Source: Sphingomonas sp. SORGH_AS_0950 (GTDB taxonomy: Bacteria > Pseudomonadota > Alphaproteobacteria > Sphingomonadales > Sphingomonadaceae). From it: 64,000 nt of DNA. Positions 18,484 through 27,417 of this stretch are shown here, one piece after another. The notes under the pieces were generated by a model. It did no database searches. It had not been told where the DNA came from and saw only the letters and a program-made list of their open reading frames with translations. Each line of letters starts with the position of its first letter. Positions within the stretch are counted from its first letter, which is position 1. The stretch lies in NCBI RefSeq assembly GCF_030818415.1, contig NZ_JAUTAE010000001.1, positions 3,064,001 to 3,128,000 on the forward strand, read 5' to 3'. The translations under genes were made by a program, and so were the position numbers.

Positions 18484-18722
18484 GCCGGCGTTCGGTGGGC
18501 GATAGGAACCGGTGATCGCTCACCGTCCGTGCGCGATGGGACTGTCGCCCGCCTGATACGGATAATGATCTGGGTCAAAATGGTCGCCGGGGACGCCGCT
18601 TCGCTCCATAAACCAGATCACGTTCATGCTCTTATGCAGAATAATATTATCCGTTCCTTTTCAGAAACTTGATGGGCCTCAATATCGTCTTTGAGCTGCG
18701 GGGGCGCAGTAGGAGAGACAAG

Positions 18723-18920
18723 ATGGCCAACAGCAATGGCGGCGGCGGCCGCGAGAACAATCCGGGCAATTTTGCCAATGACCGCGAAAAGGCTTCCGAA
18801 GCCGGTCGCAAGGGCGGCCAGGAGAGCGGCGGCAACTTCAAGAACGATCCGGAGCGCGCCGCCGAGGCGGGGTCGAAGGGCGGCCAGGCCAGCCATGGCG
18901 GCGGCGGCCAGGGCAGCTGA
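18723..18920 (+). CDS. KGG-repeat stress-induced protein
   Basis: 65 aa, very hydrophilic and glycine-rich. It holds two KGG-type units: NFANDREKASEAGRKGGQ and NFKNDPERAAEAGSKGGQ, the pattern of the YciG/general stress family. These small proteins are typically induced by starvation or general stress; their molecular role is unclear. ATG 18723 has TAGGAG upstream. It is monocistronic: 239 bp without a gene lie before it and a strong terminator follows 20 bp after its stop. Confidence 0.85.
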   Translation: MANSNGGGGRENNPGNFANDREKASEAGRKGGQESGGNFKNDPERAAEAGSKGGQASHGGGGQGS

Positions 18921-18940
18921 CGCTTCGACGCGCCAATTGA

Positions 18941-18976
18941 GGGCGGCGGTGGAGTCGGACCACCGCCGCCCTTTTT
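18941..18976 (+). terminator. Rho-independent terminator after the KGG stress gene
   Basis: GGGCGGCGGTGG (18941-18952), a 7-nt loop, CCACCGCCGCCC (18960-18971) and TTTTT. A 12-pair perfect GC stem with a T-run: one of the clearest intrinsic terminators in the window. Confidence 0.95.
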
Positions 18977-19032
18977 CTTGTGAAAAACCTGGGATGTGGA
19001 GGCTGTTAACTATTCGCGGATAGCCTAAGGGC

Positions 19033-19788
19033 ATGGAAATGCGCAAAATCTGTAGCGGATGCCGGGACGGTATCGATTTCGACATCCCGTTCACGATGGC
19101 ATTCCAGCCGATCGTCGACACGATGACCGGACGTCCCTTTGCCTATGAGGCGCTGATCCGTGGGCTGGAGGGCGAGGGGGCGTATAGCGTGCTGTCGCAG
19201 GTGACCCAGGCCAATCGCTATTCCTTCGACCAGGCATGCCGGGTCAAGGCGATCGAGACGGCGATGGCGGCGGGCATCATGGACGGCGATGCGCGGCTGT
19301 CGATCAACTTCCTGCCCAATGCCGTCTATTCGCCGATGGCCTGTATCCAGCTGACCCTGCGCACCGCCCAGGCCGAAGGCTTGCCGATCGACCGGCTGAT
19401 CTTCGAATTCACCGAAAACGAGGAGATGGGCTCGCCCGAGCATGTCGGCGGGATCATCGACACCTATAAGCAGATCGGCTTTTCGGTCGCGATCGACGAT
19501 TTCGGCGCGGGCCATTCGGGGCTCGACCGCTTCGTCCGCTTCCGGCCCGATGAGGTGAAGCTCGACATGGAACTGGTCCGCAACATCGACACCGATTCTC
19601 GCCGCCGCGCCATCGTGCGCGCGATGGTCGGCATGTGCGCCGAACTCGACACGCTGCTGATCGCCGAGGGGATCGAAACCGCCGCCGAGGCCGGGGCCTT
19701 GCGGGACCTGGGCGTGCGTTATCACCAGGGTTACTGGTATGCGCGCCCCGCGCTGGAGATGCTGCCCGGGGTTCAGGGACGGGCCTGA
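19033..19788 (+). CDS. EAL-domain c-di-GMP phosphodiesterase
   Basis: 251 aa consisting almost only of an EAL domain. The catalytic set is intact: YEALIRG (EAL), SINFLPN (Asn), FEFTENE (Glu), AIDDFGAGHSG (Asp pair), DEVKLDM (Lys), LIAEGIET (Glu) and YHQGYWYARP (Gln). It should hydrolyse c-di-GMP to pGpG. No sensor or transmembrane domain is present; the N-terminus has a short CSGC motif (Cys7, Cys10) of unknown meaning. The FTMAFQPIVD opening is like the EAL part of BLUF-EAL proteins but no BLUF domain is attached. Confidence 0.9.
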   Translation: MEMRKICSGCRDGIDFDIPFTMAFQPIVDTMTGRPFAYEALIRGLEGEGAYSVLSQVTQANRYSFDQACRVKAIETAMAAGIMDGDARLSINFLPNAVYSPMACIQLTLRTAQAEGLPIDRLIFEFTENEEMGSPEHVGGIIDTYKQIGFSVAIDDFGAGHSGLDRFVRFRPDEVKLDMELVRNIDTDSRRRAIVRAMVGMCAELDTLLIAEGIETAAEAGALRDLGVRYHQGYWYARPALEMLPGVQGRA

Positions 19789-19890
19789 GCCACCCCATAT
19801 ACGTCGCCGGGATTCTTCCCTATAGAGCCGCGCTGTGCCCGCCGATCCCGCGCAGGCGCATCATCCGCACCTATCGAAGAGAGTTGTTCC

Positions 19891-21936
19891 ATGTCCGCGA
19901 TGTTCCGTATCACGCTGCCCGACGGTTCCGTCCGTGAGGTCGCGCCCGGAACTACCCCCGCGGACATCGCCGCCGCGATCGGGCCGGGTCTGGCCAAGGC
20001 GGCGATCGCCGCGCGCGTCGATGGCGAGCTGCGCGACATCATGCGCCCGTTCGAGGGTGACTCCGCGCTGGCGCTGGTGACCGCGAAGGACGAGGCCGAT
20101 GCGCTCGAACTCGCGCGCCACGATTATGCGCATGTGCTGGCCGAGGCGGTGCAGGCGCTGTTCCCCGGCACGCAGATCACCTTCGGGCCCGCGACCGATG
20201 ACGGCTTCTATTACGACTTCGCGCCCCCCAAGGTTGATGGTCGGGATCGCCCCTTCACCGAGGAGGACCTGCCCGCGATCGAAGCCGAAATGCGCAAGAT
20301 CATCGCGCGAGACGAGCCGCTGATCCGCGAGGTCTGGACCCGCGAGCAGCTGATCGAGCGCTGGACCGCGCAGGGCGAGACGTTCAAGGCGCAGTGGGCC
20401 GCCGAGCTGCCCGACGACGAGGAACTGACCGTCTATCGCGCCGGCAAGGGCGAGGATGCCTGGCTCGACATGTGCCGGGGGCCGCATCTGGCCTCGACCG
20501 GCAAGCTCGATCCCAACGCCTTCAAGCTGACCCGCGTGTCGGGCGCCTATTGGCGCGGCGACCAGAAGAACGCGATGCTCAGCCGCATCTACGGCACCGG
20601 CTGGCTCAACAAGAAGCAGCTCGCCGAGCATCTGACGCGCCTCGAGGAAGCCGCCAAGCGCGACCATCGCAAGCTGGGCAACGAGATGGACCTGTTCCAC
20701 CTCCAGCAGGAGGCGCATGGCTCGGTCTTCTGGCATCCCAAGGGCTATCGCATCTGGCGCGAGCTGGAGGCCTATATGCGCCGCGCGATCGACTCGACCG
20801 GCTATCGCGAGGTCAAGACGCCGCAGGTGATGGACGCGCGCCAGTGGGAGCAGTCGGGCCACTGGGGCAAGTATCGCGAGAATATGTTCGTCATCCCCGA
20901 CGAGGTGCCCAACACCGAGGACGAGGGGCCGCTGGTCTCGGACGATGCGCAGTGGATGGCGCTGAAGCCGATGAACTGCCCGGCGCACGTCCTGATCTTC
21001 CGCCAGGGGATCAAGTCCTATCGCGACCTGCCGCTGCGCCTCTATGAGAATGGCTGCTGCCACCGCAACGAGCCGCACGGCGCGCTGCACGGCCTGATGC
21101 GCGTGCGCCAGTTCACCCAGGACGATGCGCACATCTTCTGCCGCGAGGACCAGATCGTCGAGGAAGTCCGCGCCTTTTGCGAGCTGGCGGACCGGATCTA
21201 CAAGGATTTCGGCTTCACCTATTCGATCAAGCTGGCGCTGCGCCCCGAAAAGCGTTTCGGCACCGAAGAGATGTGGGATCAGGCCGAAGAGGAACTGCGC
21301 AATGCGGTCGTCGCGGCGGGGCTCGCGACCGAACAATATGGCTGGGAAGAACTTCCGGGCGAGGGGGCTTTTTATGCGCCCAAGCTGGAATGGCATCTGA
21401 CCGACGCGATCGGCCGGACCTGGCAGGTCGGCACCATCCAGTCGGACCGGGTCCTGCCCGAGCGACTGGACGCGTCGTACATCGGCGAGGATGGCGAGCG
21501 GCACCGCCCGATCATGCTCCACCGCGCGATCTTCGGCTCCTATGAGCGGTTCATCGGCATCCTGATCGAACATTATGCGGGCCGCTTCCCCGTCTGGCTC
21601 GCGCCCGTCCAGGCGGTGGTCGCAACCATCGTGTCGGACGCGGACGGCTATGCTGAAGAGGCCGCGGCCAAGCTGGCGGCGGCGGGCATTCGGGTCGAGA
21701 CCGATCTGCGCAACGAGAAGATCAACTACAAGGTACGCGAACACTCGGTCGCCAAGGTCCCCGTGCTGCTGGTCGTCGGCAAGCGCGAGGCCGAGGAAGG
21801 CAAGGTCGCCGTCCGCCGTCTGGGTAGCCAGGCGCAGGAGGTGATGACGCTCGACGAGGCCATCGCCATGCTGCGCGAGGAAGCGACGCCGCCGGATTTG
21901 CGCCGCGCAAACGAGAACGTACCGGAGGAGTGGTAG
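19891..21936 (+). CDS. thrS: Threonyl-tRNA synthetase
   Basis: 681 aa. An N-terminal TGS domain (about 1-65) is followed by the editing domain with His77/His81 ([12 protein letters not shown]) and MCRGPH, and the class II catalytic core with the zinc cysteine in [11 protein letters not shown], motif 2 in [19 protein letters not shown] and motif 3 in [21 protein letters not shown]-terminal anticodon-binding domain ([15 protein letters not shown] onwards) completes it. ATG 19891 is used; ATG 19900 is an alternative. The C-terminal tail [12 protein letters not shown] is echoed in frame after the stop (21937-21990). The gene precedes infC, as in many bacteria. Confidence 0.95.
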   Translation: MSAMFRITLPDGSVREVAPGTTPADIAAAIGPGLAKAAIAARVDGELRDIMRPFEGDSALALVTAKDEADALELARHDYAHVLAEAVQALFPGTQITFGPATDDGFYYDFAPPKVDGRDRPFTEEDLPAIEAEMRKIIARDEPLIREVWTREQLIERWTAQGETFKAQWAAELPDDEELTVYRAGKGEDAWLDMCRGPHLASTGKLDPNAFKLTRVSGAYWRGDQKNAMLSRIYGTGWLNKKQLAEHLTRLEEAAKRDHRKLGNEMDLFHLQQEAHGSVFWHPKGYRIWRELEAYMRRAIDSTGYREVKTPQVMDARQWEQSGHWGKYRENMFVIPDEVPNTEDEGPLVSDDAQWMALKPMNCPAHVLIFRQGIKSYRDLPLRLYENGCCHRNEPHGALHGLMRVRQFTQDDAHIFCREDQIVEEVRAFCELADRIYKDFGFTYSIKLALRPEKRFGTEEMWDQAEEELRNAVVAAGLATEQYGWEELPGEGAFYAPKLEWHLTDAIGRTWQVGTIQSDRVLPERLDASYIGEDGERHRPIMLHRAIFGSYERFIGILIEHYAGRFPVWLAPVQAVVATIVSDADGYAEEAAAKLAAAGIRVETDLRNEKINYKVREHSVAKVPVLLVVGKREAEEGKVAVRRLGSQAQEVMTLDEAIAMLREEATPPDLRRANENVPEEW

Positions 21937-21990
21937 CTGCACGAGGACGCGACTCCGCCCGATCTGCGCGGCCGAGATCCGCTGAATTGA
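21937..21990 (+). other. In-frame repeat of the ThrRS tail beyond the stop codon
   Basis: Directly after the TAG of thrS, and in the same frame, the sequence reads LHEDATPPDLRGRDPLN then TGA. This copies [12 protein letters not shown] of the last part of ThrRS (21871-21906). The two 36-nt stretches match at 30 positions and are offset by 66 nt. Three of the six differences are silent. Either a partial tandem duplication left one tail outside the gene, or occasional UAG readthrough extends the protein. Confidence 0.7.
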
Positions 21991-21992
21991 TC

Positions 21993-22022
21993 GAAAGGGC
22001 GGGGCGTTTGTCTCGCCCTTTC
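21993..22022 (+). terminator. Hairpin between thrS and infC
   Basis: GAAAGGGCG (21993-22001), a loop, CGCCCTTTC (22014-22022), then aaattcg. The stem is good but the U-tract is poor, so it may be an attenuator or processing hairpin and not a strong terminator. It sits 55 nt before the likely infC start. Confidence 0.5.
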
Positions 22023-22064
22023 AAATTCGTGCCCGATCGCTTATATTAGACTTGTAATTGCCAC

Positions 22065-22080
22065 AGGAGAAATACCCATA
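22065..22080 (+). promoter_or_regulatory. Shine-Dalgarno that points to an AUA start for infC
   Basis: AGGAG at 22065-22069 is 8 nt from ATA 22078 but 20 nt from the first in-frame ATG at 22090. The ATA is in frame with the ATG. This spacing favours initiation at AUA. Confidence 0.75.
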
Positions 22081-22623
22081 CGTCCTCCCATGATGCGCCG
22101 TCCGATGCAGGCGCCGCCGATGAACGGTCCTCGGTTCAACGAGTGGATTCAAAGCCCCAAGGTTCGCGTGATCGACCATGAGGGCGAGAACCTTGGCGTG
22201 ATGTACACGCGCGAGGCGATGGCGCAGGCGCAGGAGCTCGGCCTCGACCTGGTCGAAGTGTCGCCCAACGCCGATCCGCCCGTCGCCAAGTTCCTCGACG
22301 TCGGCAAGTATAAGTACGAGGCGCAGAAGAAGGCGAACCTCGCCCGCAAGTCGCAGAAGACGCAGGAGATCAAGGAGATCAAGATGCGTCCGAACATCGA
22401 CGACCATGATTACGACACCAAGATGAAGAAGGTGGTCGAATTCATCGGCGAGGGCGACAAGGTGAAGGTCACCATGCGCTTCCGCGGCCGCGAGCTGAGC
22501 CACGGCCAGCTCGGCATGAACGTGCTCCAGCGCGTCGCCGAGCAGGTGGCCGAGGTCGCCAAGGTCGAAGCCTATCCGCGCATGGAAGGCCGCCAGATGC
22601 TGATGGTGCTGGCCCCGAAGTGA
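22078..22623 (+). CDS. infC: Translation initiation factor IF-3, probable AUA start
   Basis: 181 aa from AUA (177 aa if ATG 22090 is used). IF-3 binds the 30S subunit and checks the start codon. The N-domain ([38 protein letters not shown]), linker ([20 protein letters not shown]) and C-domain ([28 protein letters not shown]) are complete. The ATA codon at 22078 has an ideal Shine-Dalgarno and gives a start (M)RPPMMRRPM. Rare start codons on infC are known in other bacteria, where IF-3 represses its own synthesis by rejecting them; the same autoregulation is likely here. rpmI and rplT do not follow. Confidence 0.92.
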   Translation: MRPPMMRRPMQAPPMNGPRFNEWIQSPKVRVIDHEGENLGVMYTREAMAQAQELGLDLVEVSPNADPPVAKFLDVGKYKYEAQKKANLARKSQKTQEIKEIKMRPNIDDHDYDTKMKKVVEFIGEGDKVKVTMRFRGRELSHGQLGMNVLQRVAEQVAEVAKVEAYPRMEGRQMLMVLAPK

Positions 22624-22667
22624 CCCGGATCGACTCGGGGGCGTGAGCCCGCCGGGTGATGGCATCG

Positions 22668-22707
22668 AAAGACCCCGGAGCCTTTTGGGTTACCGGGGTT
22701 TTTCTTT
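22668..22707 (+). terminator. Rho-independent terminator of infC
   Basis: Stem ACCCCGG (22672-22678) pairs with CCGGGGT (22693-22699), extended by flanking A/T pairs, and is followed by TTTTTCTTT. It lies about 45 bp past the infC stop and explains why no ribosomal protein genes follow. Confidence 0.88.
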
Positions 22708-22760
22708 GGAGGCGCGGGGCGGTGAAACCGCGTGCGGGCACCGAATTGTTGCTCCACGCT

Positions 22761-22859
22761 CCGTTCAGCCTGAGCGAAGTCGAAGGCCAAGCGAATCCCA
22801 CGCTTCACGCGACTTGGCACGCGCCGGGGCTGCACTTCGACTTCGCTCAGTGCGAACGG
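22761..22859. repeat. Family A inverted pair downstream of infC
   Basis: A forward unit (22761-22788, starting CCGTTCAGCCTGAGCG) and an inverted unit (22833-22859, ending CGCTCAGTGCGAACGG) are separated by about 44 bp and can pair. They belong to the same family as 1592-1619 and 59261-59330. This is part of a 511-bp gene-free stretch (22624-23134) made of the terminator, this pair and a family B element; nothing in it looks coding. Confidence 0.75.
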
Positions 22860-22916
22860 GTGGGGGATGAGCGGCTTCGTGGAAGGCGGAGGAAACGTCC
22901 CGCTAGCCTCAATTCA

Positions 22917-23052
22917 TTCCTCCCCTGCAAGGGGAGGGGGACCAGCGAAACTGGTGGAGGGGTGTCACCCGTCGCGAGAATAGGTGACCTCTCCGGCCGT
23001 GACACCCCTCCGTCTGGCCTTCGGCCAGCCACCTCCCCTTGCAGGGGAGGAA
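22917..23052. repeat. Family B long inverted repeat (copy 2)
   Basis: It begins ttcctcccctgcaaggggag, has inner arms gtggaggggtgtcac and gtgacacccctccgt, and ends cacctccccttgcaggggag followed by gaa. Outer and inner arms are each mirrored, so the whole ~135 bp folds into one long hairpin. Its closest matches are 9131-9267 and 43205-43322. It lies between infC and the end of glnD. Confidence 0.8.
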
Positions 23053-23134
23053 AGTTTGCCGATCGCCCTCACACCCTCTGCGTCCTCCGCGCCTCTGCGC
23101 GAACCCATCACACCGATTCGCGCAAAGCGAACTG

Positions 23135-25879
23135 CTAAGCCGCCACCTCCAGCACTTCCCCCGCCGCCGCGCCGAGCAGCCTTTTCTCCAGCGTCTTCAG
23201 CCGCCCGCCATTGGTGATCCGGTCGCCGGTCAGGTCGGTCAGGTAGAAGACGTCGACCGCGCGCTCGCCATAGGTCGCGACATGCGCCGAGTGGATCGTC
23301 ACCTTCGACTGGAACAGCGCATGGGCGAGCTGGTTGAGCAGCGCCGGGCGGTCGCGCGCATGGACCTCGACCACGGTGAAGCGGTTGGAGGCGCGGTTGT
23401 CGATCAGGACATTGGGGGCGATCGGGAAGGCGTCCGCGCGCGGACGGACCGAGGGCTTGGCGACCAGCCGGTCGGCCAGCTTGCTGCGATTGGCCAGCGC
23501 ATCCTCGATCGCGCGGCGCAGGCGGCCCAGCTGGCCCGGATCGTCGAAGGGACGGCCCAGCGGGTCCTGCACCAGGAAATTGTCGATCGCCATGCCGTCG
23601 CGCGTGGTGTGGATGCGCGCGTCGATGATGTTGCCGCCCGCGACATGGATCGCCCCCGCGATTCGGTAGAACAGCCCCGGATGGTCGGCGGCATAGATGG
23701 AGACCAAGGTCGCGCCGCGTTCGCCGTAAACCTGCGCATCGATCGACAGCTGCGCATCGCCCGCCGCCGCCATCTGGCGCGCATTATGCGCCAGCACATC
23801 CTCGGGCTCGGCGATCCAATAGGCTTCGGGCAGGCGGCGGACATGCGCGGCGAACTGCGCCTCGGGCCAGTCCAGGGTCTCGCGCAGCCGTTCCTGCTTG
23901 GCCGTGATCCGCTCGCCCCGGCCACGCTGCTTGTGACCGAGTCGCAGCACCTCCTCGGCGGCGTCGTAGAGATCGGCGAGCAACTGGCGCTTCCACCCGT
24001 TCCACGTCCCCGGTCCGACCGCGCGGATGTCGACGATGGTCAGCAGGAGCAGCAGGCGCAGCCGCTCGGGGCTCTGCACCGTTTCGCAAAAGTCGAGGAT
24101 CGTCTTGAAGTCGGACAGGTCGCGCTTGAACGCGGTCGCCGACATCAGCAAATGCCAGCGGACCAGCCACGCCACCGTCTCGGTCTCGGCCTCGCTCAGC
24201 CCCAGCCGGGGGCAGAGCCGCTCGGCGACTTCGGCGCCCAGGATCGAATGGTCGCCGCCGCGCCCCTTGGCGATGTCGTGGAGCAGCACCGCGACATAAA
24301 GGACGCGCCGCGACACGATCTGGTCGATGATCGCCGAGGCGACGGGGTGTTCCTCGACCAGTTCCTGCCGCTCGATCTTCGCCAGCAGGCCCAGCGCGCG
24401 GATGGTGTGCTCGTCGACCGTATAGTGATGGTACATGTCGAACTGCATCTGCGCGACGACGCGGCCGAAATCGGGCACGAAGCGGCCGAACACCCCCGCC
24501 TCGTTCATCCAGCGCAGCACCAGCTCGGGGTCGTGGCGGCTGGTCAGCACGTCGAGGAACAGCGCATTGGCCCTGGGATCGCGGCGGATATCGTCGGCCA
24601 GCTTGGCATCACGCGACGCGGCGCGCATCGCCAGCGGATGGACCTCCAGCTCATAGCGGTCGGCGAGCTGGAAGATCTCGATCAGCCGGACCGGGTCCTC
24701 CTGGAAGAAATCGTCGCGCGGCAGGGCCAGCCGCCCGCGATCGAGGACGAAGCCGTTCAACCGGCGCGGTCGCCTGCGGATCGTGGGCAGGCCGAAGCGA
24801 TGCCCGCGCGCCGCGAACCGCTCGTCCAGATGCGCCAGGAAGGCGCCGGTCAGCGCGCCGACCGTCTTCACCTGGAGGAAATAGAGCTGCATGAACCGCT
24901 CGACCTTGGCCTTGCCGGGCCGGTCGGAGAAGCGCATCCGCTCGGCGATCTGGCGCTGCACGTCGAAGGTCAGCCGGTCCTCGGCACGGCCCGTGATGGT
25001 GTGGAGGTGGCAGCGCACCGCCCACAGGAAATTATCGGCGCGGTGGAATTGCCGATATTCCTCGCGGGTGAACAGCCCGCGCTCGATCAAGTCGGCGGCG
25101 CGGTCGACGTCATAGACATATTTGCCGATCCAGAACAGCGCATGGAGGTCGCGCAGGCCGCCCTTGCCCTCCTTGACATTGGGTTCGACGACATAGCGGG
25201 TGTCGCCCATCTTGCGGTGGCGCAGGTCGCGCTCGGCCAGCTTGTCGGCGATGAACTGGCGGTGCGAGTCGGTCTGGATCTCGGACTTGAAGCGGCGCGA
25301 GGCCTCTTGATACAGCGCCTGGTCGCCGCACAGGAACCGCCCTTCGAGCAGCGCGGTGCGCACCGTCACGTCGGCGCGCGCCTGGCGGATCATCTCGTCG
25401 ATCGAGCGGCTGGAATGGCCGACCTTCAATCCCAGGTCCCAGAGCGAATAGAGCATCGATTCGATGACCTGCTCGGCATGCGGCGTCTGCTTGAAGGGCG
25501 TGAGGAAGCCGATATCGACATCCGAATAGGGGGCCATCTCGCCGCGGCCATAGCCGCCCACCGCGATCAGGGTCAGCCGCTCGCCCGCCGTGGGGTTGCT
25601 GAGCGGGTAGAGCGTCTCGGTGGTGAATTCGAACAGCAGCTTCAGCACCTGATCGGTCAGATAGGCCTGTGCGGCGGCCGCCTCCAGTCCGCGCGAGGGA
25701 TGGAGCGACAGCCGCCGCGCCACCTCCTGCCGCCCGGCGTCGAGCGCGGCGCGAAGGATCGGCGTGACCTGCGTCCGCCCCTCGGGCCCGGTGATGCCCA
25801 GCGCCGCCACCTGCTCGGCAAGGGCACGGCGGTCGACGATGGCGCGGCGGTTGGGGAGGGATTCGAAACGGCTGTGCAT
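23135..25879 (-). CDS. glnD: PII uridylyltransferase / uridylyl-removing enzyme
   Basis: 914 aa. Domains in order: nucleotidyltransferase (about 100-125, GGYGRGEMAPYSDVDIGFL), GlnD linker helices, HD phosphohydrolase (about residue 535, VLLHDIAKGRGGDHS) and two C-terminal ACT domains (VSIYAADHPGLFYRIAGAIH and VEVHARDRPALLNQLAHALF). It uridylylates and deuridylylates PII in response to glutamine, controlling nitrogen assimilation. ATG 25879 (MHSRFESLPNRRAIVDRRAL) is chosen because sequence further upstream, although open, is repeat DNA. It is divergent from proA. Confidence 0.94.
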   Translation of the reverse strand: MHSRFESLPNRRAIVDRRALAEQVAALGITGPEGRTQVTPILRAALDAGRQEVARRLSLHPSRGLEAAAAQAYLTDQVLKLLFEFTTETLYPLSNPTAGERLTLIAVGGYGRGEMAPYSDVDIGFLTPFKQTPHAEQVIESMLYSLWDLGLKVGHSSRSIDEMIRQARADVTVRTALLEGRFLCGDQALYQEASRRFKSEIQTDSHRQFIADKLAERDLRHRKMGDTRYVVEPNVKEGKGGLRDLHALFWIGKYVYDVDRAADLIERGLFTREEYRQFHRADNFLWAVRCHLHTITGRAEDRLTFDVQRQIAERMRFSDRPGKAKVERFMQLYFLQVKTVGALTGAFLAHLDERFAARGHRFGLPTIRRRPRRLNGFVLDRGRLALPRDDFFQEDPVRLIEIFQLADRYELEVHPLAMRAASRDAKLADDIRRDPRANALFLDVLTSRHDPELVLRWMNEAGVFGRFVPDFGRVVAQMQFDMYHHYTVDEHTIRALGLLAKIERQELVEEHPVASAIIDQIVSRRVLYVAVLLHDIAKGRGGDHSILGAEVAERLCPRLGLSEAETETVAWLVRWHLLMSATAFKRDLSDFKTILDFCETVQSPERLRLLLLLTIVDIRAVGPGTWNGWKRQLLADLYDAAEEVLRLGHKQRGRGERITAKQERLRETLDWPEAQFAAHVRRLPEAYWIAEPEDVLAHNARQMAAAGDAQLSIDAQVYGERGATLVSIYAADHPGLFYRIAGAIHVAGGNIIDARIHTTRDGMAIDNFLVQDPLGRPFDDPGQLGRLRRAIEDALANRSKLADRLVAKPSVRPRADAFPIAPNVLIDNRASNRFTVVEVHARDRPALLNQLAHALFQSKVTIHSAHVATYGERAVDVFYLTDLTGDRITNGGRLKTLEKRLLGAAAGEVLEVAA

Positions 25880-25943
25880 GGGGCCTTCATAGGGACTGGT
25901 GATGAACAAATGGAGAGGGGCTTCGGCAGAAGCGGTGGGAATG

Positions 25944-26070
25944 CCCCTCCACCACCCGGCTGCGCCGGGCGGTCCCCCTCCCCAAGCCATGCTTGGGGAG
26001 GAATGATGTCGCCCAAATCCTCCCCAAGCCGGGCTTGGGGAGGGGGACCATGCGCAGCATGGTGGAGGGG
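25944..26070. repeat. Family B variant between glnD and proA
   Basis: A left arm (cccctccaccac, ggtccccctccccaag, cttggggagga) is mirrored by a right arm (tcctccccaag, cttggggagggggacc, ggtggagggg). It sits in the only gap between two divergent genes, so it lies within or next to both promoters, unlike the other copies, which lie near gene ends. It keeps the gene-free span of 263 bp otherwise featureless. Confidence 0.72.
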
Positions 26071-26142
26071 CGCGGCCCGCTCTTTCCACCGGCCAAGATT
26101 CCCATGCTTGGGCCCGCCGCCCGACCATGATACCGCCGCGCC

Positions 26143-27417
26143 ATGGCCGACCATCACGACATGCCCGCCCTGATCGCCGACATGGGCCGCCGCGCCCGCA
26201 CCGCCGCGCAGACGCTGGCGCAGATGCCGACCGCCGCCAAGGCGCAGGCCCTGCGCGCCGCCGCGCTGGCGATTCGTCAGGACAGCCCGGCGATCCTGGC
26301 CGCCAATGCGCAGGATGTCGCGGCTGGCGCGGCGAACGGTCTGTCCCCGGCGATGCTCGACCGGCTGAAGCTGGACGAGGAGCGGATCGCGGGCATCGTC
26401 GCGGGCGTCGAAGCGGTGGCAGCGCTTCCCGATCCGGTCGGCGAGCGGATCGACGAGCGGACCCGGCCCAACGGCCTGAACCTGTCGCGCATCCGCGTGC
26501 CGGTGGGGGTGATCGGCATCGTCTATGAAAGCCGTCCCAACGTCACGGTCGATGCCGCCGCGCTGTGCGCGATGGCGGGCAATGCCGCGATCCTGCGCGG
26601 GGGCTCGGAGGCGGTGCACAGCAACCGCGCGCTCCATGCCGCCTTCGCCCGTGGCTGGACGGCGGCGGGCGGTCCGGCGGACGCGGTGCAGCTGGTTCCC
26701 ACGACCGACCGCGCGGCGGTGGGCGCGATGCTGGCGGCGGATGGGCTGATCGACCTGCTGATCCCGCGCGGCGGGAAGAGCCTGGTCGCGCGGGTCCAGG
26801 CCGAGGCGAAGGTGCCGGTGCTCGCGCATCTCGACGGGATCAACCATGTCTATGTCGACGGCTCGGCGGACCATGCGATGGCGACACGGATCGTGCGTGA
26901 CGCCAAGATGCGCCGTACCGGCATTTGCGGCGCGATGGAGACGTTGCTGATCGACCGCGCCTATTGCCACGCCGCCGAACTGGTCGCCGCGCTGATCGAT
27001 GCGGGCTGTACGGTGCGCGGCGACGATGCGGTGCGCGAGATCGTGCCCGGCCTGGAGGCGGCGAGCGCGGAGGACTGGGACACCGAATATCTCGATGCGA
27101 TCGCCAGCGTCGCGCTGGTCGACGGCGTGGCGGGCGCGATGGCGCATATCGCCGCGCACGGGTCGCACCATACCGATGCGATCGTGGCCGAGGACGAAGC
27201 CGTCGCCGAGCGGTTCCTGGCCGAAGTGGACAGCGCGATCGTGCTGTGGAACGCCTCGACCCAGTTCGCCGATGGCGGGGAGTTCGGGCTGGGTGCGGAG
27301 ATCGGCATCGCGACCGGGCGTCTGCACGCGCGCGGGCCGGTCGCGCTCGAGGGGCTGACGACGTATAAATGGGTTGGCCGAGGCACGGGCCAGATCCGCG
27401 CCGACGCGCGGGGATGA
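26143..27417 (+). CDS. proA: Glutamate-5-semialdehyde dehydrogenase (gamma-glutamyl phosphate reductase)
   Basis: 424 aa aldehyde dehydrogenase fold. It reduces gamma-glutamyl phosphate with NADPH in proline synthesis. The NADP-binding motif GVIGIVYESRPNVTVDAAAL, the segment AAILRGGSEAVHSN and the catalytic cysteine in RRTGICGAMETLL (about residue 262) are all present. The ATG at 26143 is the first Met in a well-matched N-terminus. Its stop overlaps the nadD start by ATGA. No proB is adjacent. Confidence 0.95.
   Translation: MADHHDMPALIADMGRRARTAAQTLAQMPTAAKAQALRAAALAIRQDSPAILAANAQDVAAGAANGLSPAMLDRLKLDEERIAGIVAGVEAVAALPDPVGERIDERTRPNGLNLSRIRVPVGVIGIVYESRPNVTVDAAALCAMAGNAAILRGGSEAVHSNRALHAAFARGWTAAGGPADAVQLVPTTDRAAVGAMLAADGLIDLLIPRGGKSLVARVQAEAKVPVLAHLDGINHVYVDGSADHAMATRIVRDAKMRRTGICGAMETLLIDRAYCHAAELVAALIDAGCTVRGDDAVREIVPGLEAASAEDWDTEYLDAIASVALVDGVAGAMAHIAAHGSHHTDAIVAEDEAVAERFLAEVDSAIVLWNASTQFADGGEFGLGAEIGIATGRLHARGPVALEGLTTYKWVGRGTGQIRADARG

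Noticed and set aside
18505..18530. Possible general stress sigma factor (EcfG-like) promoter before the KGG gene: GGAACC
   Set aside because: The -10 element at the expected spacing is a poor match, and the site is over 190 bp from the gene.
25880..26128. N-terminal extension of glnD
   Set aside because: It translates the family B repeat; the conserved start is at 25879.
23039..26173. 1044-aa open frame on the plus strand
   Set aside because: Antisense to glnD; its ends are in palindromic repeats.
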